Source: Papaver somniferum (lineage: Eukaryota > Streptophyta > Magnoliopsida > Ranunculales > Papaveraceae). From it: a stretch of DNA of 64,000 nt. Numbering within the stretch: the stretch's first letter is position 1; each line of letters begins with the position of its first letter. Positions 37,466 to 49,118 of this stretch are shown piece after piece. Both the position numbers and the translations under genes were made by a program. The notes below the pieces were generated by a model. The model was not told the DNA's origin and did no database searches. It worked only from the letters and a program-made list of their open reading frames with translations. The stretch is from positions 98,024,279-98,088,278 of the forward strand of contig NC_039361.1 of the NCBI RefSeq assembly GCF_003573695.1. The letters run 5' to 3'.

Positions 37466-38140
37466 ATATCCCCCTTTGTCAATTTTAGTGACAAAACTAT
37501 CAATACATATGGATTACAAAATAAATAAAAACTTTGTAGCTTCTCGTCCAAATGCTTGATCTCCTTGGCATCTTCAACACGACTCGAAATCTTCGTCACT
37601 TCCAAGTACTCCATGATTCTAAACGTGTTCAACTCAGCATCATAGTTTTTGAAGATCCATAACGATAACAATGAGAAAACAAGTGCTATCGATCATTGTT
37701 ATACAATGTCATAGTATTATTATACAACATCAAAGTTCAATTGTATCACAACTTTGACAACAATACTGTGGTGATATGTATCACCCCCCCTTATTCAATA
37801 CATCATATCAATATGAAAACCACTCCCCTTACATAATGATCCGAAAACCATATGTATTTGTAGTATGAAACTACACATTAATTCTCCCCCTTTTTGTCAA
37901 TATAAATTGGCAAAGGTACGAAAACTAGTGGGATCCTCATGAAATTTCCATAGAGATTCTTGATGACCAAAAGAGAACGACATACCAACAAATTTAGATG
38001 CAATCATAAATCCGAAGCTAAATGCATTCATCAAGGAGTTTATAAAGATATAAGATAACCCTATAATATTCCACAACCGCGCTCCCCACAAAGATATGGC
38101 GATTAAGTACAAGTTCAATAAGAGCTCTCCCCCATAAAAT
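37466..38140 (-). other. Element A multiple polypurine tracts
   Basis: On the - strand AAAGGGGGATAT abuts the LTR. Further tracts lie at about 37784 (GGGGGGGTG), 37826, 37877 (AAAAAGGGGGAG) and 38125 (GGGGGAGAG), the same series as in E1 and B. Confidence 0.75.
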
Positions 38141-38241
38141 GTCATCCCCAAAAGAACAACAAAGGCGACCTTGCTTTTAAAAGAAAAGAAGGATTTCTTT
38201 GGATATAACCAAATCACATGAAAACATGAATTTGTATCCAA
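37897..38241 (-). CDS. Hydrophobic ORF before 3' LTR of element A
   Basis: 114 codons, with a hydrophobic stretch over about residues 20-70 (FVVLLGMTFYGGELLLNLYL then ALWGARLWNIIG-like sequence). The counterpart in B (49119-49322) also starts MD.NS.. and keeps LGMTFYGG; E1 has a diverged version. The position is that of the env-like ORF in Sireviruses, but it overlaps PPT sequence, so conservation may be at DNA level. Coding is uncertain. Confidence 0.35.
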   Translation of the reverse strand: MDTNSCFHVIWLYPKKSFFSFKSKVAFVVLLGMTFYGGELLLNLYLIAISLWGARLWNIIGLSYIFINSLMNAFSFGFMIASKFVGMSFSFGHQESLWKFHEDPTSFRTFANLY

Positions 38242-38828
38242 AACTCAATTGAATTAACCACAAAAAAATGATCAATTCAATTGCTATGCTCAACATAAGA
38301 AAACTTACGGAGCAACACAATACATACGCAAAGATGTGGATCAAGGAAGATCAATACTGCGGAATAAACAAGGATTCATCACTATTTGCACAATGACATA
38401 TAATAGACTTAATTCTTGTAAACAAAAGTTCATCATTTATTCCATCAATATTTGCATAATGACATAAAATGCTTAACTTTTGTTTGTCAAAAGTTCATTC
38501 TATCTTTTATCAATACTTTCATACCGACATATAATAGAGATAACTTTTGAACAAATATGGGACAGACAAGGTTCACAGACGTAAACAACATATCCCATAA
38601 CAATTTTCAATATATAAAACCATAAAGATTAATACTGCAAACATCATCTTCCAAATAACTTAAAATTTAAATAAATAAATCTAAAAACATTAAAGATGAA
38701 AACATTTGGAAATAGCTATGTGTAATCATAATAATGGCTATTCCAAACCCTAATAATCCTTCCAAACAAAAACAAGAATAAAAATTCTCATAAGAAGTTT
38801 CCTAGACAAAACCAACACAAGAGTATAT

Positions 38829-39500
38829 TCAAAACCAAAACTCTCGACACAATTGATAAGACATGGAAATACTAGACGCCATCTTCATCATCAGAACCAT
38901 AAGAGTGGCTTGAATGCTATCCATGTCATCCTTGATATCCGGAAACTTAGTAGCAATTATAAATAATTGTTCCTGAACACACCTTACTTTGGCACCAATC
39001 TTACAAACATCTTTGTGAATTCGATGAAGAAGATTCATGGAGGAAGAATCACATAAGCCATCAAATGTGTTTCTTATTTGTCTCTTGCAAGTATTTTTCT
39101 TTATCCTATTAAAGGTGCAAGAGCGGACTAGCTTGGGAGTACCAATAAAGTTCCCAATCGGATCTATAGAAAAAGTGCGACAAATTCGCCCAATCAAGCA
39201 AGGAAATCCTAGCTTCTTGTTGGTAGAAGTCATCGACAATATTTGATATATGATAAACCCACAAATGTCGAGACTTTGAGATTCCAACACAAGAAAACAG
39301 ACCAATTCCGCAAACTCACGACTCCAACGAGAATTCTCAATCATGGAGGGACAAAGATTAGATATTCCAAGTTTACCAAAGGACATCAAAGCAAGACTAA
39401 GATCATTAGCTGGAAGCTTTCCTTCATTCCAAACAACGCTCTTACCAACAAGAATATGAAGAACCCATTTTTTTTGAAATTCCTTTTGTATCCTTAAAAT
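38829..39500 (-). pseudogene. Plant-transposon-protein-like domain (PF20167-like) in element A
   Basis: The ORF from the ATG at 39389 has 186 codons, but the same frame extends upstream to about 39500 (..KKWVLHILVGKSVVWNEG). The layout WN.GKLPA..LS..LM.FGKLGI.NLCPS, then FAELVCFLVLESQSLDICGF, IIYQI, and KLGFPCLIGRIC matches my recollection of the putative plant transposon protein domain (PF20167): W..KGQLPA..LS..YAIL...NW.P, LIYA...G..ID.G..I, and FPSLI..IC. The function of that domain is unknown; it occurs in retroelement-derived plant proteins. The C-terminus has a helical part (MNLLHRIHKDVCKIGAKV..). A frameshift near the A8 run at 39470 may separate it from an upstream ATG. A TATA-like sequence lies 180 bp upstream. 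Confidence 0.6.
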
Positions 39501-39676
39501 TCATCATGAGATCTAGAAATTGAAAAGAAAAGTAGAGAATACTTACTTGGAGTGGACCTTGAAAAACCATTTTTCTTATTTTTCTCCAAAGGTGTTTTAA
39601 TGGAGGAAATACATGAACCCTAGAATGTTCACGTACGCGGACAAGATGGGAGGAGGAAGGAGGTACGCGTACCGCT

Positions 39677-39688
39677 CCTTTATATACC
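39677..39688 (-). promoter_or_regulatory. Internal TATA-like box in element A
   Basis: On the - strand GGTATATAAAGG, the same core as the LTR TATA boxes, but placed inside the element ahead of the captured-domain ORF. Palindromic ggtacgcgtacc follows at 39662-39673. Confidence 0.4.
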
Positions 39689-40014
39689 CGAAAGTGGGCT
39701 TGAACCCGTTTTTGAACCGCGACCCACAAAAGAAAAGTAGGATTTCTTAGGTGCTTAAACACCAAGGTTATGCACCACGTACATACGTGAGAAAAGATGA
39801 TGCAGTATAAATCCAAAAAAAAAGTTAACCATAATACAGACTAATCAAACAGTTTCTTTCCCCATCTCAAGATTTATGCAGATGGGGTTATACCAAACAT
39901 GTTACCACGTGGCAAGATGTGCAGAGAGACTTTCATGCACCATTTCCGTTTGATATTTGTGAACAGTACTAGTGATATGATAATCTGGGTTAACAAAGCT
40001 TCCTAACTTCCTTT

Positions 40015-40524
40015 TCATATGACTGGAAGGAATATTTTTACGATATTTGAACCTGTATAAAAAACACAAGAACCCGTTTTATTGGACCCACTCGTGTTCT
40101 CAACAAGTTTAGTTCGTACATTATGATTCCATGATTTGACATGTACAGAACTTTCATCGGAGTGATTCTTATTCTTCATCGAATTAAGTTTTTCTAAGAA
40201 TTTAAAAACGTTCTCAAATGCTCTAAATAGGTCTTTGTTAATTGATCCATCACGATGGTATTCCTCAAAAAGATTAAGAGTTAATCTAGTGAGATTCCAC
40301 AACCTTGAGCGTAAAGAACGTTTTCTCGACTTTCCTTTCTTAGAAGAACATTTAATTTTTCCTCTAGATTGCTTCTCATCAACTAAGTTTTCCAAAGTCT
40401 TAGATGGAGCGAGATTTTCATGAGAACCAAACTGTCTAGTCCATAAAAATATCTGAACAATCTTTAAAGGATTCTGGCATGCATTACAGATGCCAAGAAC
40501 AAGTTTCCCAAAGAAATTTCCCAT
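40015..40524 (-). CDS. Hypothetical basic ORF, first ORF of element A
   Basis: 169 codons, starting 71 bp after the 5' LTR. N-terminus MGNFFGKLVLGICNACQNPL, then a Lys/Ser/Arg-rich segment (KIKCSSKKGKSRKRSLRSRL at about residues 57-76) and a leucine-rich helix (FRAFENVFKFLEKLN). The basic stretch could bind RNA and the position is that of gag, but no capsid or zinc-knuckle motif is visible. Not recognised. Confidence 0.4.
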   Translation of the reverse strand: MGNFFGKLVLGICNACQNPLKIVQIFLWTRQFGSHENLAPSKTLENLVDEKQSRGKIKCSSKKGKSRKRSLRSRLWNLTRLTLNLFEEYHRDGSINKDLFRAFENVFKFLEKLNSMKNKNHSDESSVHVKSWNHNVRTKLVENTSGSNKTGSCVFYTGSNIVKIFLPVI

Positions 40525-40575
40525 GAGGACAAACTTTAGGATCAGTCAAACACAAACTTATTAGGTTTATAGTGT

Positions 40576-40594
40576 TTGCCTGCTCTGATACCAA
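40576..40594 (-). other. Element A primer binding site (initiator Met tRNA)
   Basis: On the - strand TTGGTATCAGAGCAGGCA directly follows the LTR; TGGTATCAGAGC is the complete standard initiator-Met PBS. Confidence 0.95.
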
Positions 40595-40595
40595 T

Positions 40596-43107
40596 TGAAA
40601 ATGCGGGGTTCTAACAACCACACCCAACAATTCATTTGGCAATCTGAGAGGATTTACTCTAAAATACTTTCTAGAGAATCAACTAGACAGTCAGACTCAA
40701 TCTAGAGAAAAGTATATACAAGAGTTTTATATCTCTAACTCTTAATTCAATCTTCAATCAGAAAATAAAAATCTGCGAGCCTGATTGAATATAAGAGGAG
40801 CAAACTTGAACGGTACCAAAGACCAATGTTCAAGGATCAATCAATTTCAATCAACAACCAAAAAGGTTGGATTTCCTAATTGATCGGTACAACGCATAAC
40901 CTATGATATTTCTATTATATAACAAAATATAATACGAAAAAGAAATAACACAGACACCAGAATTTTGTCCGCAAATGCAGAAAAACCCCGGGACCTAGTC
41001 CAGATTGAACACAACACTGTATTAAGCCGCTACAGACACTAGCCTACTACCAATGAACTTCGGACTAGACTGTAGTTGAACCTCAATCAATCTCACACTT
41101 ATTCAAGGTACAGTTGCGCTCCTTATGTCTCTGATCCCAGCAGGATACAACACACTTGATTCCCTTAGCTGATCTCACCTACAACTAAGAGTTGCTACGA
41201 CCCAAAGGCGAAGACTTGATAAACAAATTTGTCTCACACAGAAAAGTCTATAGATTGAATAAATTTGTCTCTCACAGAAATACCCAAGAGCTTTTGTTAC
41301 ATCTTTTGATAAATCAAGGTGAACAAGAACCAATTGATAAACCAGACTTATATTCCCGAAGAACAACCTAATATTATCAATCACCTCACAATAATCTAAA
41401 TCGTATGATGGCGAAACTAGAATTTGTGGAATCACAAACGATGAGACGAAGATGTTTGTGATCACGTTTTATCTTGCCTATCGGAGAAATTAATCTCGAG
41501 AAAATCATAGAGAAGATAGTACTAAAACGATAGAATTGGGAAAGATCAGAACACGCAACTACAAGATAAATAGTTGGGTCTGTCTTCACAACCCAATGAA
41601 GTATTTGAAGTCGTTAACCTACAAGGTTTCGAAATACCTAAGGTTAAAGGAGAATCGACTCTAGTTGATGCAACTAGTAACACACATGAGGTGTGGGGAT
41701 TAGGTTTCCCAGTTGCTAGAGTTCTCCTTTATATAATTTTAAAATCAAGGTTTGCGATCTAAGTTACCTTGGCAACAAAGCATTCATTATTCACCGTTAG
41801 ATGAAAAACCTGATTCAACCAAGCTAATATATTTCAACCGTTAGATCGAACTTAGCTTGTTACACACAAATTAAATGTATCCTCATTTAGGTTTATGAAC
41901 CGTACCTAAACGTGTACACCATGTTGACTCATTAATAGTTAACCGAAGTTAGCCATATGATTAACTCTCATATCAACCATATTCATCTTAACCATAACTA
42001 GTTCAAATGAGTCAAATGAAACTAGTTAAAGAGTCGTTCAACTGTTATATTCTCATAGAAGTATACAAGAACACAATTGAAACAAAGTCGGTTTGATTCA
42101 CTCGAATCAATTCATGAACATTATAGCCAAGGTTTGCAAAGATTGCATCCCTTATAATATAAATGTTTAAGTTCATGTACACAACCGATTTTAGAAAGTA
42201 ACCCACTCAAGTATGCAAACGGGTAAGCATACTTAAGTAGCCGGATCGAGTTTGGTTACGCCAGTACGCGTACGTGTGCGCATACTACAACACTCTTCCA
42301 AACTCCAGCAGAAATTCATGGAGCTGAACTTTCCACTAGTATGCGTACCGGTACGCATACTTTCCCAGACATCAGAAACCGCCAGTACGCTACGGGTACG
42401 CATACTTCAGGCATACTTCAGGCTCCCGGTTTTGGACTTCCACACTAATGTGATTAACACACTAAGTTTATATGAAAACATGGTTACTTGATTCTAAACT
42501 CTTTATTTCAATCATTGAAACTTTCTTAGAGGATGTTATATAGTTGGTATTCACAAACTATTTGTCATCAAAGCAATTTTCAAGTTATTGAAATTATCAT
42601 AATGAAACATTCCAAGTCTTCACCAAATAATTGTATGACACAAACCATGTAAGATGTTACTCGGAAAATTTCATATGATCATATTCTGATTTTCGTCAAG
42701 AATGTAAGATGAACTTGGTCGAAGCGAAAGCTTGCCAACACATATTCCGAGAAATATGTAAGTGAGTTAAACTCAGCTCGAAATCTCAAATGTGTATAAT
42801 AGAAAACTATATCGTAAAACGACTTATATCTCAATCTAGGAGATATAGTAAAAATAGACTTTCCAAGTGATAGATGAGTTTGAGTCTCACATACCTTTTG
42901 TTGATGAGTTTCCACAAGCTCCCCTTAGTAGTTCTTCGTCTTCAAATGATGAACGTCATGAAATCTAAAGCTCAACTACGCAATCTATATCCTAGTCCGA
43001 GACATCTAAATAGGCTAGAAATCAAGACTTATAGTTTTGATCACTAACATTGACAAATATGCTTGAGATAGCAACGCATGCGAGTTCGACCGAGCAATTC
43101 TCTAACA
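40596..43107 (-). repeat. Element A 5' LTR
   Basis: 2512 bp. Contains a perfect 24-bp palindrome at 42338-42361 (half-site AGTATGCGTACC) within a cluster of gtacgcgtac motifs (42180-42420), TATA (minus strand) at 41715-41727, and the conserved block at 40962-41003, from which 13 bp (gttaacgaggaaa) have been lost. Confidence 0.92.
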
Positions 43108-43894
43108 AAAACCCATGCTCATGCGACATGGTAATATCCTTCCTTAACTTCTTTTCTTCAAGTGGTAACATATTCTCCTTGTTCATGCTTTTAATTTTAT
43201 CTTTAGAACATTAAGGACAATGTTAGATTTAAGTTTGGGGGTATGGAAGAAACTTTTTAGTTACATTTTGAAACTCCAGAGCCTAGAAACTTGTGCGAAG
43301 TAAAGATAACACTAACCAATCTAAGTGGATGGAAACATATTGGTTGTAGGAGTTTAGGAACCCAATATAAAGTCTATTCATAAAAGCACAAAGGTCAGGT
43401 ATTAGAAATAACATGGTAGTTTCGCTATATATCGTTGAGTCCTTATTACTTTATGTTTTTTTCTTGAAAACTTATATGTTTTTCTAAGTGATTTGGTGGG
43501 GCACGAACATCGAACTGTTTGAAATAGAGTGATTGAGCTACTAAAAAAAAACAGATTAATTGGAGTGTATATATTTGAAGAAAAAAAAACAGAAAAGGAA
43601 AAAAAGAAGAAAAAATATTGTTCAATAAAATCGACCGATAGTTCCCTTGTATATGCCAGCTGAGTTGATCTAGAATTAGGATTTTCGATCACTGGTTCAC
43701 TTGTATATGCCAGTTGCGTTGACATTATTTCAGACAAGTATCTTAGTCCTTCGGATAGGTTCATCCTGGAAGTGGCCTTCATACAAATATGGAAAACACC
43801 ATTCACCTTAGTCAACATCGTAAAAAATCTCTTTTTTCTCTATATCCATCTTCTTAATTTATTCATGTATTTGTTTGATTCCGGATATGGACGT
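43108..43894 (+). other. Gypsy internal segment between elements A and B
   Basis: Continues the gypsy element after the A insertion. Contains attaaggacaatgt..aagtttgggggtatgg at 43210-43246, a signature of Athila/Tat 3' internal regions. No coding frame. Confidence 0.7.
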
Positions 43895-46246
43895 TGTTAG
43901 AGCACTGCTCGGTCGAACTCGCAAGCGTTGATATCTCAAGATTGTTGTCAAGTTTAGTTGCCTATAAGTATTAATTTCTAGTATACATATAGCTAAGTCT
44001 CGGACTAGGATAGAAAGTGTAGTTGAGCTCTAGACTCCATGGTGATCATCATACAAAGACGAAGAACTACTCAATGAACTGGTGGAACTTCATCGACTAA
44101 AAGGTATGTGGAGACTTGAACTTATCTATCACTCAAAAGTTTATCAACTCTATCTCCTATCTTGAGACAAAAGTCGTATTGCTATATAGACTTTGATTAT
44201 ACACATTTGCTATTTTGAGATGAGTTTATCTCGCTTATCAATCTCGAAATATGTGTTGGTAAGCTTTCGCTTTGGCCAAGTTCATCTTTACTAGTGACGA
44301 AAGTCATATTAAGTTTCAATTACTTGAAAATTTCTTTGATGAAAAATGGTTTGTGAAGAACAACTATATAACGTCCTTTAAGAATGTTTCAATGATTGAA
44401 ATGAGAGTTTAGAATATATAACCATGGTTGGATATAAACATTGTGTGGTAACTCATACGTGTGTGAGTCCTTATTCCTTGAACCAAAGTATGCGTACTTT
44501 ATTTCTCAGTAAAACCGGAACTAAAGTCCGTATATTATCGGAAGTTCACATCCGTGAATTTCTGCTGGAGTTTGCGAACTGAAAACAAACTTATTCCGGG
44601 TACTTAAGTCCGTGTACCAGTATGCGTACCTAAGTTGGTTATTTTCTAAAAACGATTATTCGTGAACTTAAACCTATATAAACTAAGTAATGCATAGTTG
44701 CAAACCTTGGCTATAAAGTTCATGAATCGATTCGAGTAAATCAAATCGTTTTTTCTTTGATTGTGTCTTGTATACTTCTATAAGATCTAAGCAATTGAAC
44801 AACTCTCTAACTAGTTCATTTGAGTCATTTGAACTAGTTGAGGTAAAGAAGAATATGGTTGATATGAAAGTGCTCATATGGCTAACCATTTGGTTAATTA
44901 CTGTTGAACCAACTAAATGTACATGTTTGGGTACGGTTACACAAACCTACATAAACGTGCATTTCATTTGTGTGTAACAAGCTAAGTTTCGATCTAACGG
45001 TTGAAAGATATTAGCTTGAATCGAATCAGGTTTTCATCCAACGATGAATATTGAATGCTTTGTTACTAAGATAACATTGATTGCAAACCCTAATTTGAAG
45101 ACTATATAAAGGAGAACTCTAGCAACTGGGAAACCTAATCCCCACACCTCCTGTGTGATACTAGTTTTATTAGCTATTGTCGATTCTCCTTTAACCTTAG
45201 GTTTCTACCGAGACCCTGTAGGTTAACGACTTGAAGACTTCATTGGCATTGTGAAGCCAGACAGATATTACTTTTCTTGTAGTTGTGTGATCTGGTCTTG
45301 TTGTTTCTATCGTACTAAGTACAATCGTAAGATTGGCCTGGGATTGATTTCTCCGATATGCAAGAAATAAAAGAAGTCACAAATATCTTCGTCTCATCGT
45401 TTGTGACTCCACAATATCTTCTTTCGCTAGTCGATTAATATTATTGTGAGGTGATTGATAATTCTAGGCTGTTCTTTGGGAATATAAGTCTGGGTTATCA
45501 ATTGGTTCCTGTTCACCTTGATTATAAAAATATGGAATAAAAAATCGTAGGTATTTCTGTGGGAGAAAGATTTATCTACTACCGTAAACTTTTCTGTGTG
45601 ATACAAATTTGTTTATTAAAGTCTTCGACTTTGGGTCGTAGCAACTCTTAGTTATGGGTGAGATCATCTAATACAATCAAGTGCGTAGTATCCTGCTGGG
45701 ATCAGAGACGTAAGGAGCGTAACTGTACCTTAGATCAGTGTGAGATTGATTGGGGTTCAATTACAGTCCAGACCGAAGTTAGTTTATAATACGCTAGTGT
45801 CTGTATCGGCTTAATACACGGTGTGTTCAATCTGGACTAGGTCCCGGGGTTTTTCTGCATTTGCGGTTTCCTCGTTAACAAAACTTCTGGTGACTGTGTT
45901 ATTTCTTTTCCGCATTATATTTTGTTATATAATTGAAATACTACAGGTTGTGCGTTGAATCGATCAATTGGGAAATCCAACCTTTGGTTGTTGATTGAAA
46001 TTGATTGATCCTTGAACATTGGTCTTTGGTACCGTTCAAGTGATTTCTCTTGTATTCAATTAGACTCGCAGATTTCTATTTGCTTGAGTAAGTATTGAAT
46101 CGAGAAAGTGAGATATAACTCTTTGATATACTTTTATTAAGATTGAGTCTAACTGTTTAGTTGATTCTCTTAAAAGTATATTAGAGTTAGTCCATAGAGA
46201 TTGCTAAGAGAAATATTGGGTGTGGTTGTTAGACCCCCGCTTTTTA
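43895..46246 (+). repeat. Element B 5' LTR
   Basis: Starts TGTTAGAGCACTGCTCGG. TATA box ctatataaaggagaac at 45104-45119, conserved block 45833-45884. Ends ..CCGCTTTTT with the final CA lost or merged with the PBS. Confidence 0.9.
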
Positions 46247-46262
46247 ATTGGTATCTGAGTAG
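46247..46262 (+). other. Element B primer binding site (mutated)
   Basis: ttggtatctgagtagg; one substitution relative to TGGTATCAGAG. Confidence 0.85.
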
Positions 46263-46313
46263 GCAAACACTTTTAAAGACTTTACAAGTCTGTGTCTGTA
46301 GCGATCTGACTCT

Positions 46314-47445
46314 ATGGACGATAAGAATATCTCAGATAACGCAACATCAGCTCAGAGTCACCCTTGTGAGTTTCAAAATCCTGAAGCTTCCAAGAAAAAC
46401 TCTTTTTGTGGTCCTTCAACTGAATTTGTATTTAACTGGGAAAAATCTCTTGATGAACAGTTGGATGATCTTTCAGATGACAGTGATTCAGAAGAAGGAC
46501 AAAATATTGATGAGGAAGTCTCTCAATATATCAAGCTTTTTGACCATGCTTTAAAAAGAAAAGAAGTCAACTACTTGCTTGAGTAAATACATGGCACCTC
46601 TCTGTCAAGAAAACGGAAAACTGAGAAAACTCTTTAAAGGTTATGATTGTGGATATAAACTTTTACAATCTATCGTTAAAGATCGAGAAGAGGAAGTACT
46701 CTCAAAAGGGTCTGAATATAATAATCTACTTCGAAATCTCTTTGTGTTGAAATAAAGACTTGCAGAATCTGAAGCAAGATATGACTCTCAACAAAAATGT
46801 TTTAATGACAGAGAACTCAGTCTTCTCGCCAAAGAAAAATCCTTGGAGACTGACCTTGCTGCTACTCTTGATAAAGTGAAATCAATGGAAGAGAGTATGA
46901 GTAGATTCAATTCCAGCTCTATAAAATTATCTTCTATGCTTGGATCATGTAAATAACATCGTGATACATGTGGTCTGGGCTATAAAGGAATAGACGTTCT
47001 AGAAACTAGTAAGATCAATTTTATTAGAGCTAAAGATAACTCTTCATGTGAAATACCTGTTGCAGCTTCTAATGTTCCTAGAAACAAAGATTATTCTCAT
47101 TCTAAATCTACTCACACGAGAATAGTCAAGAACAATTCCTTTAACTGCTATTATTGCGGAAATAAAGGACATCCTGAACGAAGATGTCGTTTTCGATTAA
47201 GGAACGAAAAACTTCACAACATTCTTGTATGGATGTCTAAAGAAGTTACTAAACATGTCTCTCATGTTGTTGGAGTAACAGGCATTGTCAGCAATCAAGA
47301 AAAATATTGTGATGAGTCTTTTCTTAATTGTGTTTTTGAGACTAAAATACCTACAACGGTAGAAGGAAGAACGGCAGAAGGGCAACTGACTTCTCAAATA
47401 ACTCTGAGAAGAGAAAAAGGCATAGGAGAAATAAAGAAAGGTTAA
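46314..47445 (+). pseudogene. Element B Gag remnant with CCHC zinc knuckle
   Basis: Starts MDDKNISDNA. The first open frame ends at 46586; after frameshifts and single stops the reading continues with a coiled-coil-like part (LAESEARYDSQQ..LSLLAKEKSLETDLAATLDKV..), then SRFNSSSIKLSSMLGSCK and GLGYKG..., typical of the Sirevirus Gag-to-protease linker, and NCYYCGNKGHPERRC at about 47146 (CX2CX4HX4C, nucleic-acid binding). The frame 47233-47445 finishes it. No protease, integrase or RT follows. The capsid domain itself is missing or unrecognisable. Confidence 0.8.
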
Positions 47446-47483
47446 ATTCCTTTTCTCTCTGTGAAGAAGGCTGCAAATCCAAG

Positions 47484-47711
47484 ATGCCTGCTCCAGATTT
47501 CATACATATCAATAATCGAGTCTCGGAGCTTAAGGTCAGCATAAACAGACTCAAACGGAGCATCAAAAAGACAAGGAAAGCAGTTGGTTCAGGTACTCCT
47601 TATTCCCCTCTTGTTAAAACTCTTTCAACTAATTCTCTAAATCCTTATGAAGGAAAGAGAGAAGAAGTCAATGTTCTAGATGAGCAAAATGCTCATCCAA
47701 ATACAACATGA
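47484..47711 (+). CDS. Hypothetical ORF in element B
   Basis: 75 codons, basic helix in the middle (VSELKVSINRLKRSIKKTRK). Directly downstream of the gag remnant. Could be a leftover of the gag-pol junction; not recognised. Confidence 0.3.
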   Translation: MPAPDFIHINNRVSELKVSINRLKRSIKKTRKAVGSGTPYSPLVKTLSTNSLNPYEGKREEVNVLDEQNAHPNTT

Positions 47712-48198
47712 CTGCTCAATGTAGCATCCTTCGTATAATTTTAAAAGGATGCTCATAATTCTCAAGAAGTGTGTCTTGAGAAAGCAGTCGAGGTTGTATA
47801 TTACTTTTCTTCTTTTTAGATGATCTTAAAAAAACTGGTGATCCTCGCTCAGTTCTTTTCTTAAGAAAAAAATTCTGATCAACCTCTCTTGAGAAAATTC
47901 CCTGATTGATTGTCCTTCCTTTGAGTAGTTGTTGTCTATCAACAATTATTCTTTTAGTGTAAGAATATCATCCTTTGTTTAGAATCACTCTTGAGTTTCT
48001 AAAGACTTAGTCTAAATTTGGATCCACCTTTCTCTTGGTCTCATACCAGGATTGTGATAAGTGCACGTACACCTGACCCACACGGACGTATACGAGTTTC
48101 CTTAGGTTTTTCCTTGAAACTCTCTTAAATATACATATGTGTCATGACTACTGCGTGATACATATTTGTTCCGTAAGGTCAAAAAGTTCTTCTGAATT
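47712..48198 (+). other. Element B internal noncoding stretch
   Basis: No frame of note and no resemblance to pol; this is where integrase and RT would lie in an autonomous element. Confidence 0.5.
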
Positions 48199-48447
48199 TT
48201 GGTGTGCACAATGGATGGATGCAACAAGGATAATGAAGTCAAGAAGGACAAGACTATCGAGTTTCACAAGAACCTTGTTTTCATAACATGCTATCATGCT
48301 GTTGATCATGAAAACAAACTACCAGTTCATATGTCATCACAACTGGTAGGAAATCTTCTTCGATATTTTGAGGTCGTCCGTGAACAACTCGGAATTGCAA
48401 CAAGGAATCTTGATTTTCTGAAAAAACGAACTGAAGAAAGCAACTGA
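48199..48447 (+). CDS. Hypothetical ORF in element B
   Basis: 82 codons, Lys/Glu-rich start and a helix at the end (VREQLGIATRNLDFLKKRTEES). Not recognised. May be cargo or a decayed piece of the element's own protein. Confidence 0.3.
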   Translation: MVCTMDGCNKDNEVKKDKTIEFHKNLVFITCYHAVDHENKLPVHMSSQLVGNLLRYFEVVREQLGIATRNLDFLKKRTEESN

Positions 48448-49118
48448 TGAGCTCGTCCATGTCCAATATCTTGTTGCTGACCGCGTTTAATATTTTTCAA
48501 ATCATGTTCTCTAAAGAGTTATTTGTCTAGTAAATCTTCTGATGAGAATTTTATTTCTTGTTTTATTTAGAAGAATAACTAGAGTTTGGAATAGCCATTA
48601 TTGTGATTACACATAGCTATGTACGACGTTTTCATCTTCATTGTTTTTTAGGTTTATTTGTTTAAATTCTAAAAATTTGTTTGGAAGATGATTTTTGCAG
48701 TATTAATCTTTATGGTTTTATATATTGCAATTTGTTATGGGATATGTGTGTTTTGCGTCTGTGATCTATGATTGTCACATACCTTGTCAAAAGTTAAGTC
48801 TTTCATATGTCGATATGCATGTATTGATGAAGGAATGAATGAACTTTTGACACTACAAAAGTTTTAATCCTATTATATGTCATTATGCAAATATTGATGG
48901 AAGATGGGGTGAACTTTTGTTTACAAGGATTATGTCTATTGTATGTCATTGTGCAAATAGTGATGGAAAATAAAATGAATCCTTGTCTATTCCGCGTATT
49001 GATCTTCCTTGATCCATAATTTATGTATATACTGTGCGGCTCCGTAAGTTCTCTTATGTTCAGCAATTCCGATTAAATTAATCATAGGTTTTCTTGTGGT
49101 TAATTTGAATGAGCATTT

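Larger units (their letters stand above)
35000..43107 (-). mobile_element. Non-autonomous Sirevirus-like element A
   Basis: Two LTRs, PBS and multiple PPTs, but an internal region of only 3.1 kb without gag or pol. TSD GAAAC (34995-34999) against AAAAC (43108-43112). It is inserted in the gypsy element. The LTRs are related to those of E1 and B (same tips, same conserved block). Cargo is two ORFs, 40015-40524 and about 38829-39500, plus the 3' hydrophobic ORF 37897-38241. Confidence 0.92.

Noticed and set aside
39530..39565. Possible intron (GTAAGT..CTAG, - strand) before the PF20167-like frame
   Set aside because: Only about 34 nt, too short for a plant intron.
39442..39816. 124-codon - strand ORF in element A
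   Set aside because: It covers the TATA-like box and palindromes; the recognisable domain is in a different frame.
43402..43818. 138-codon - strand ORF in the gypsy segment
   Set aside because: Low-complexity (F/S-rich from A-runs) and antisense to the element, no family resemblance.
44683..44889. ORFs on both strands in the LTRs of B (44683-44977 and 50689-50941)
   Set aside because: Repeated only because the LTRs are repeated; they lie in U3 around the inverted ctagttcatttgagtcatttgaactag sequence, with no coding resemblance.
46201..46554. 117-codon ORF at the start of element B
   Set aside because: It starts inside the LTR end and crosses the PBS; the frame with gag-like features is 46314-46586.
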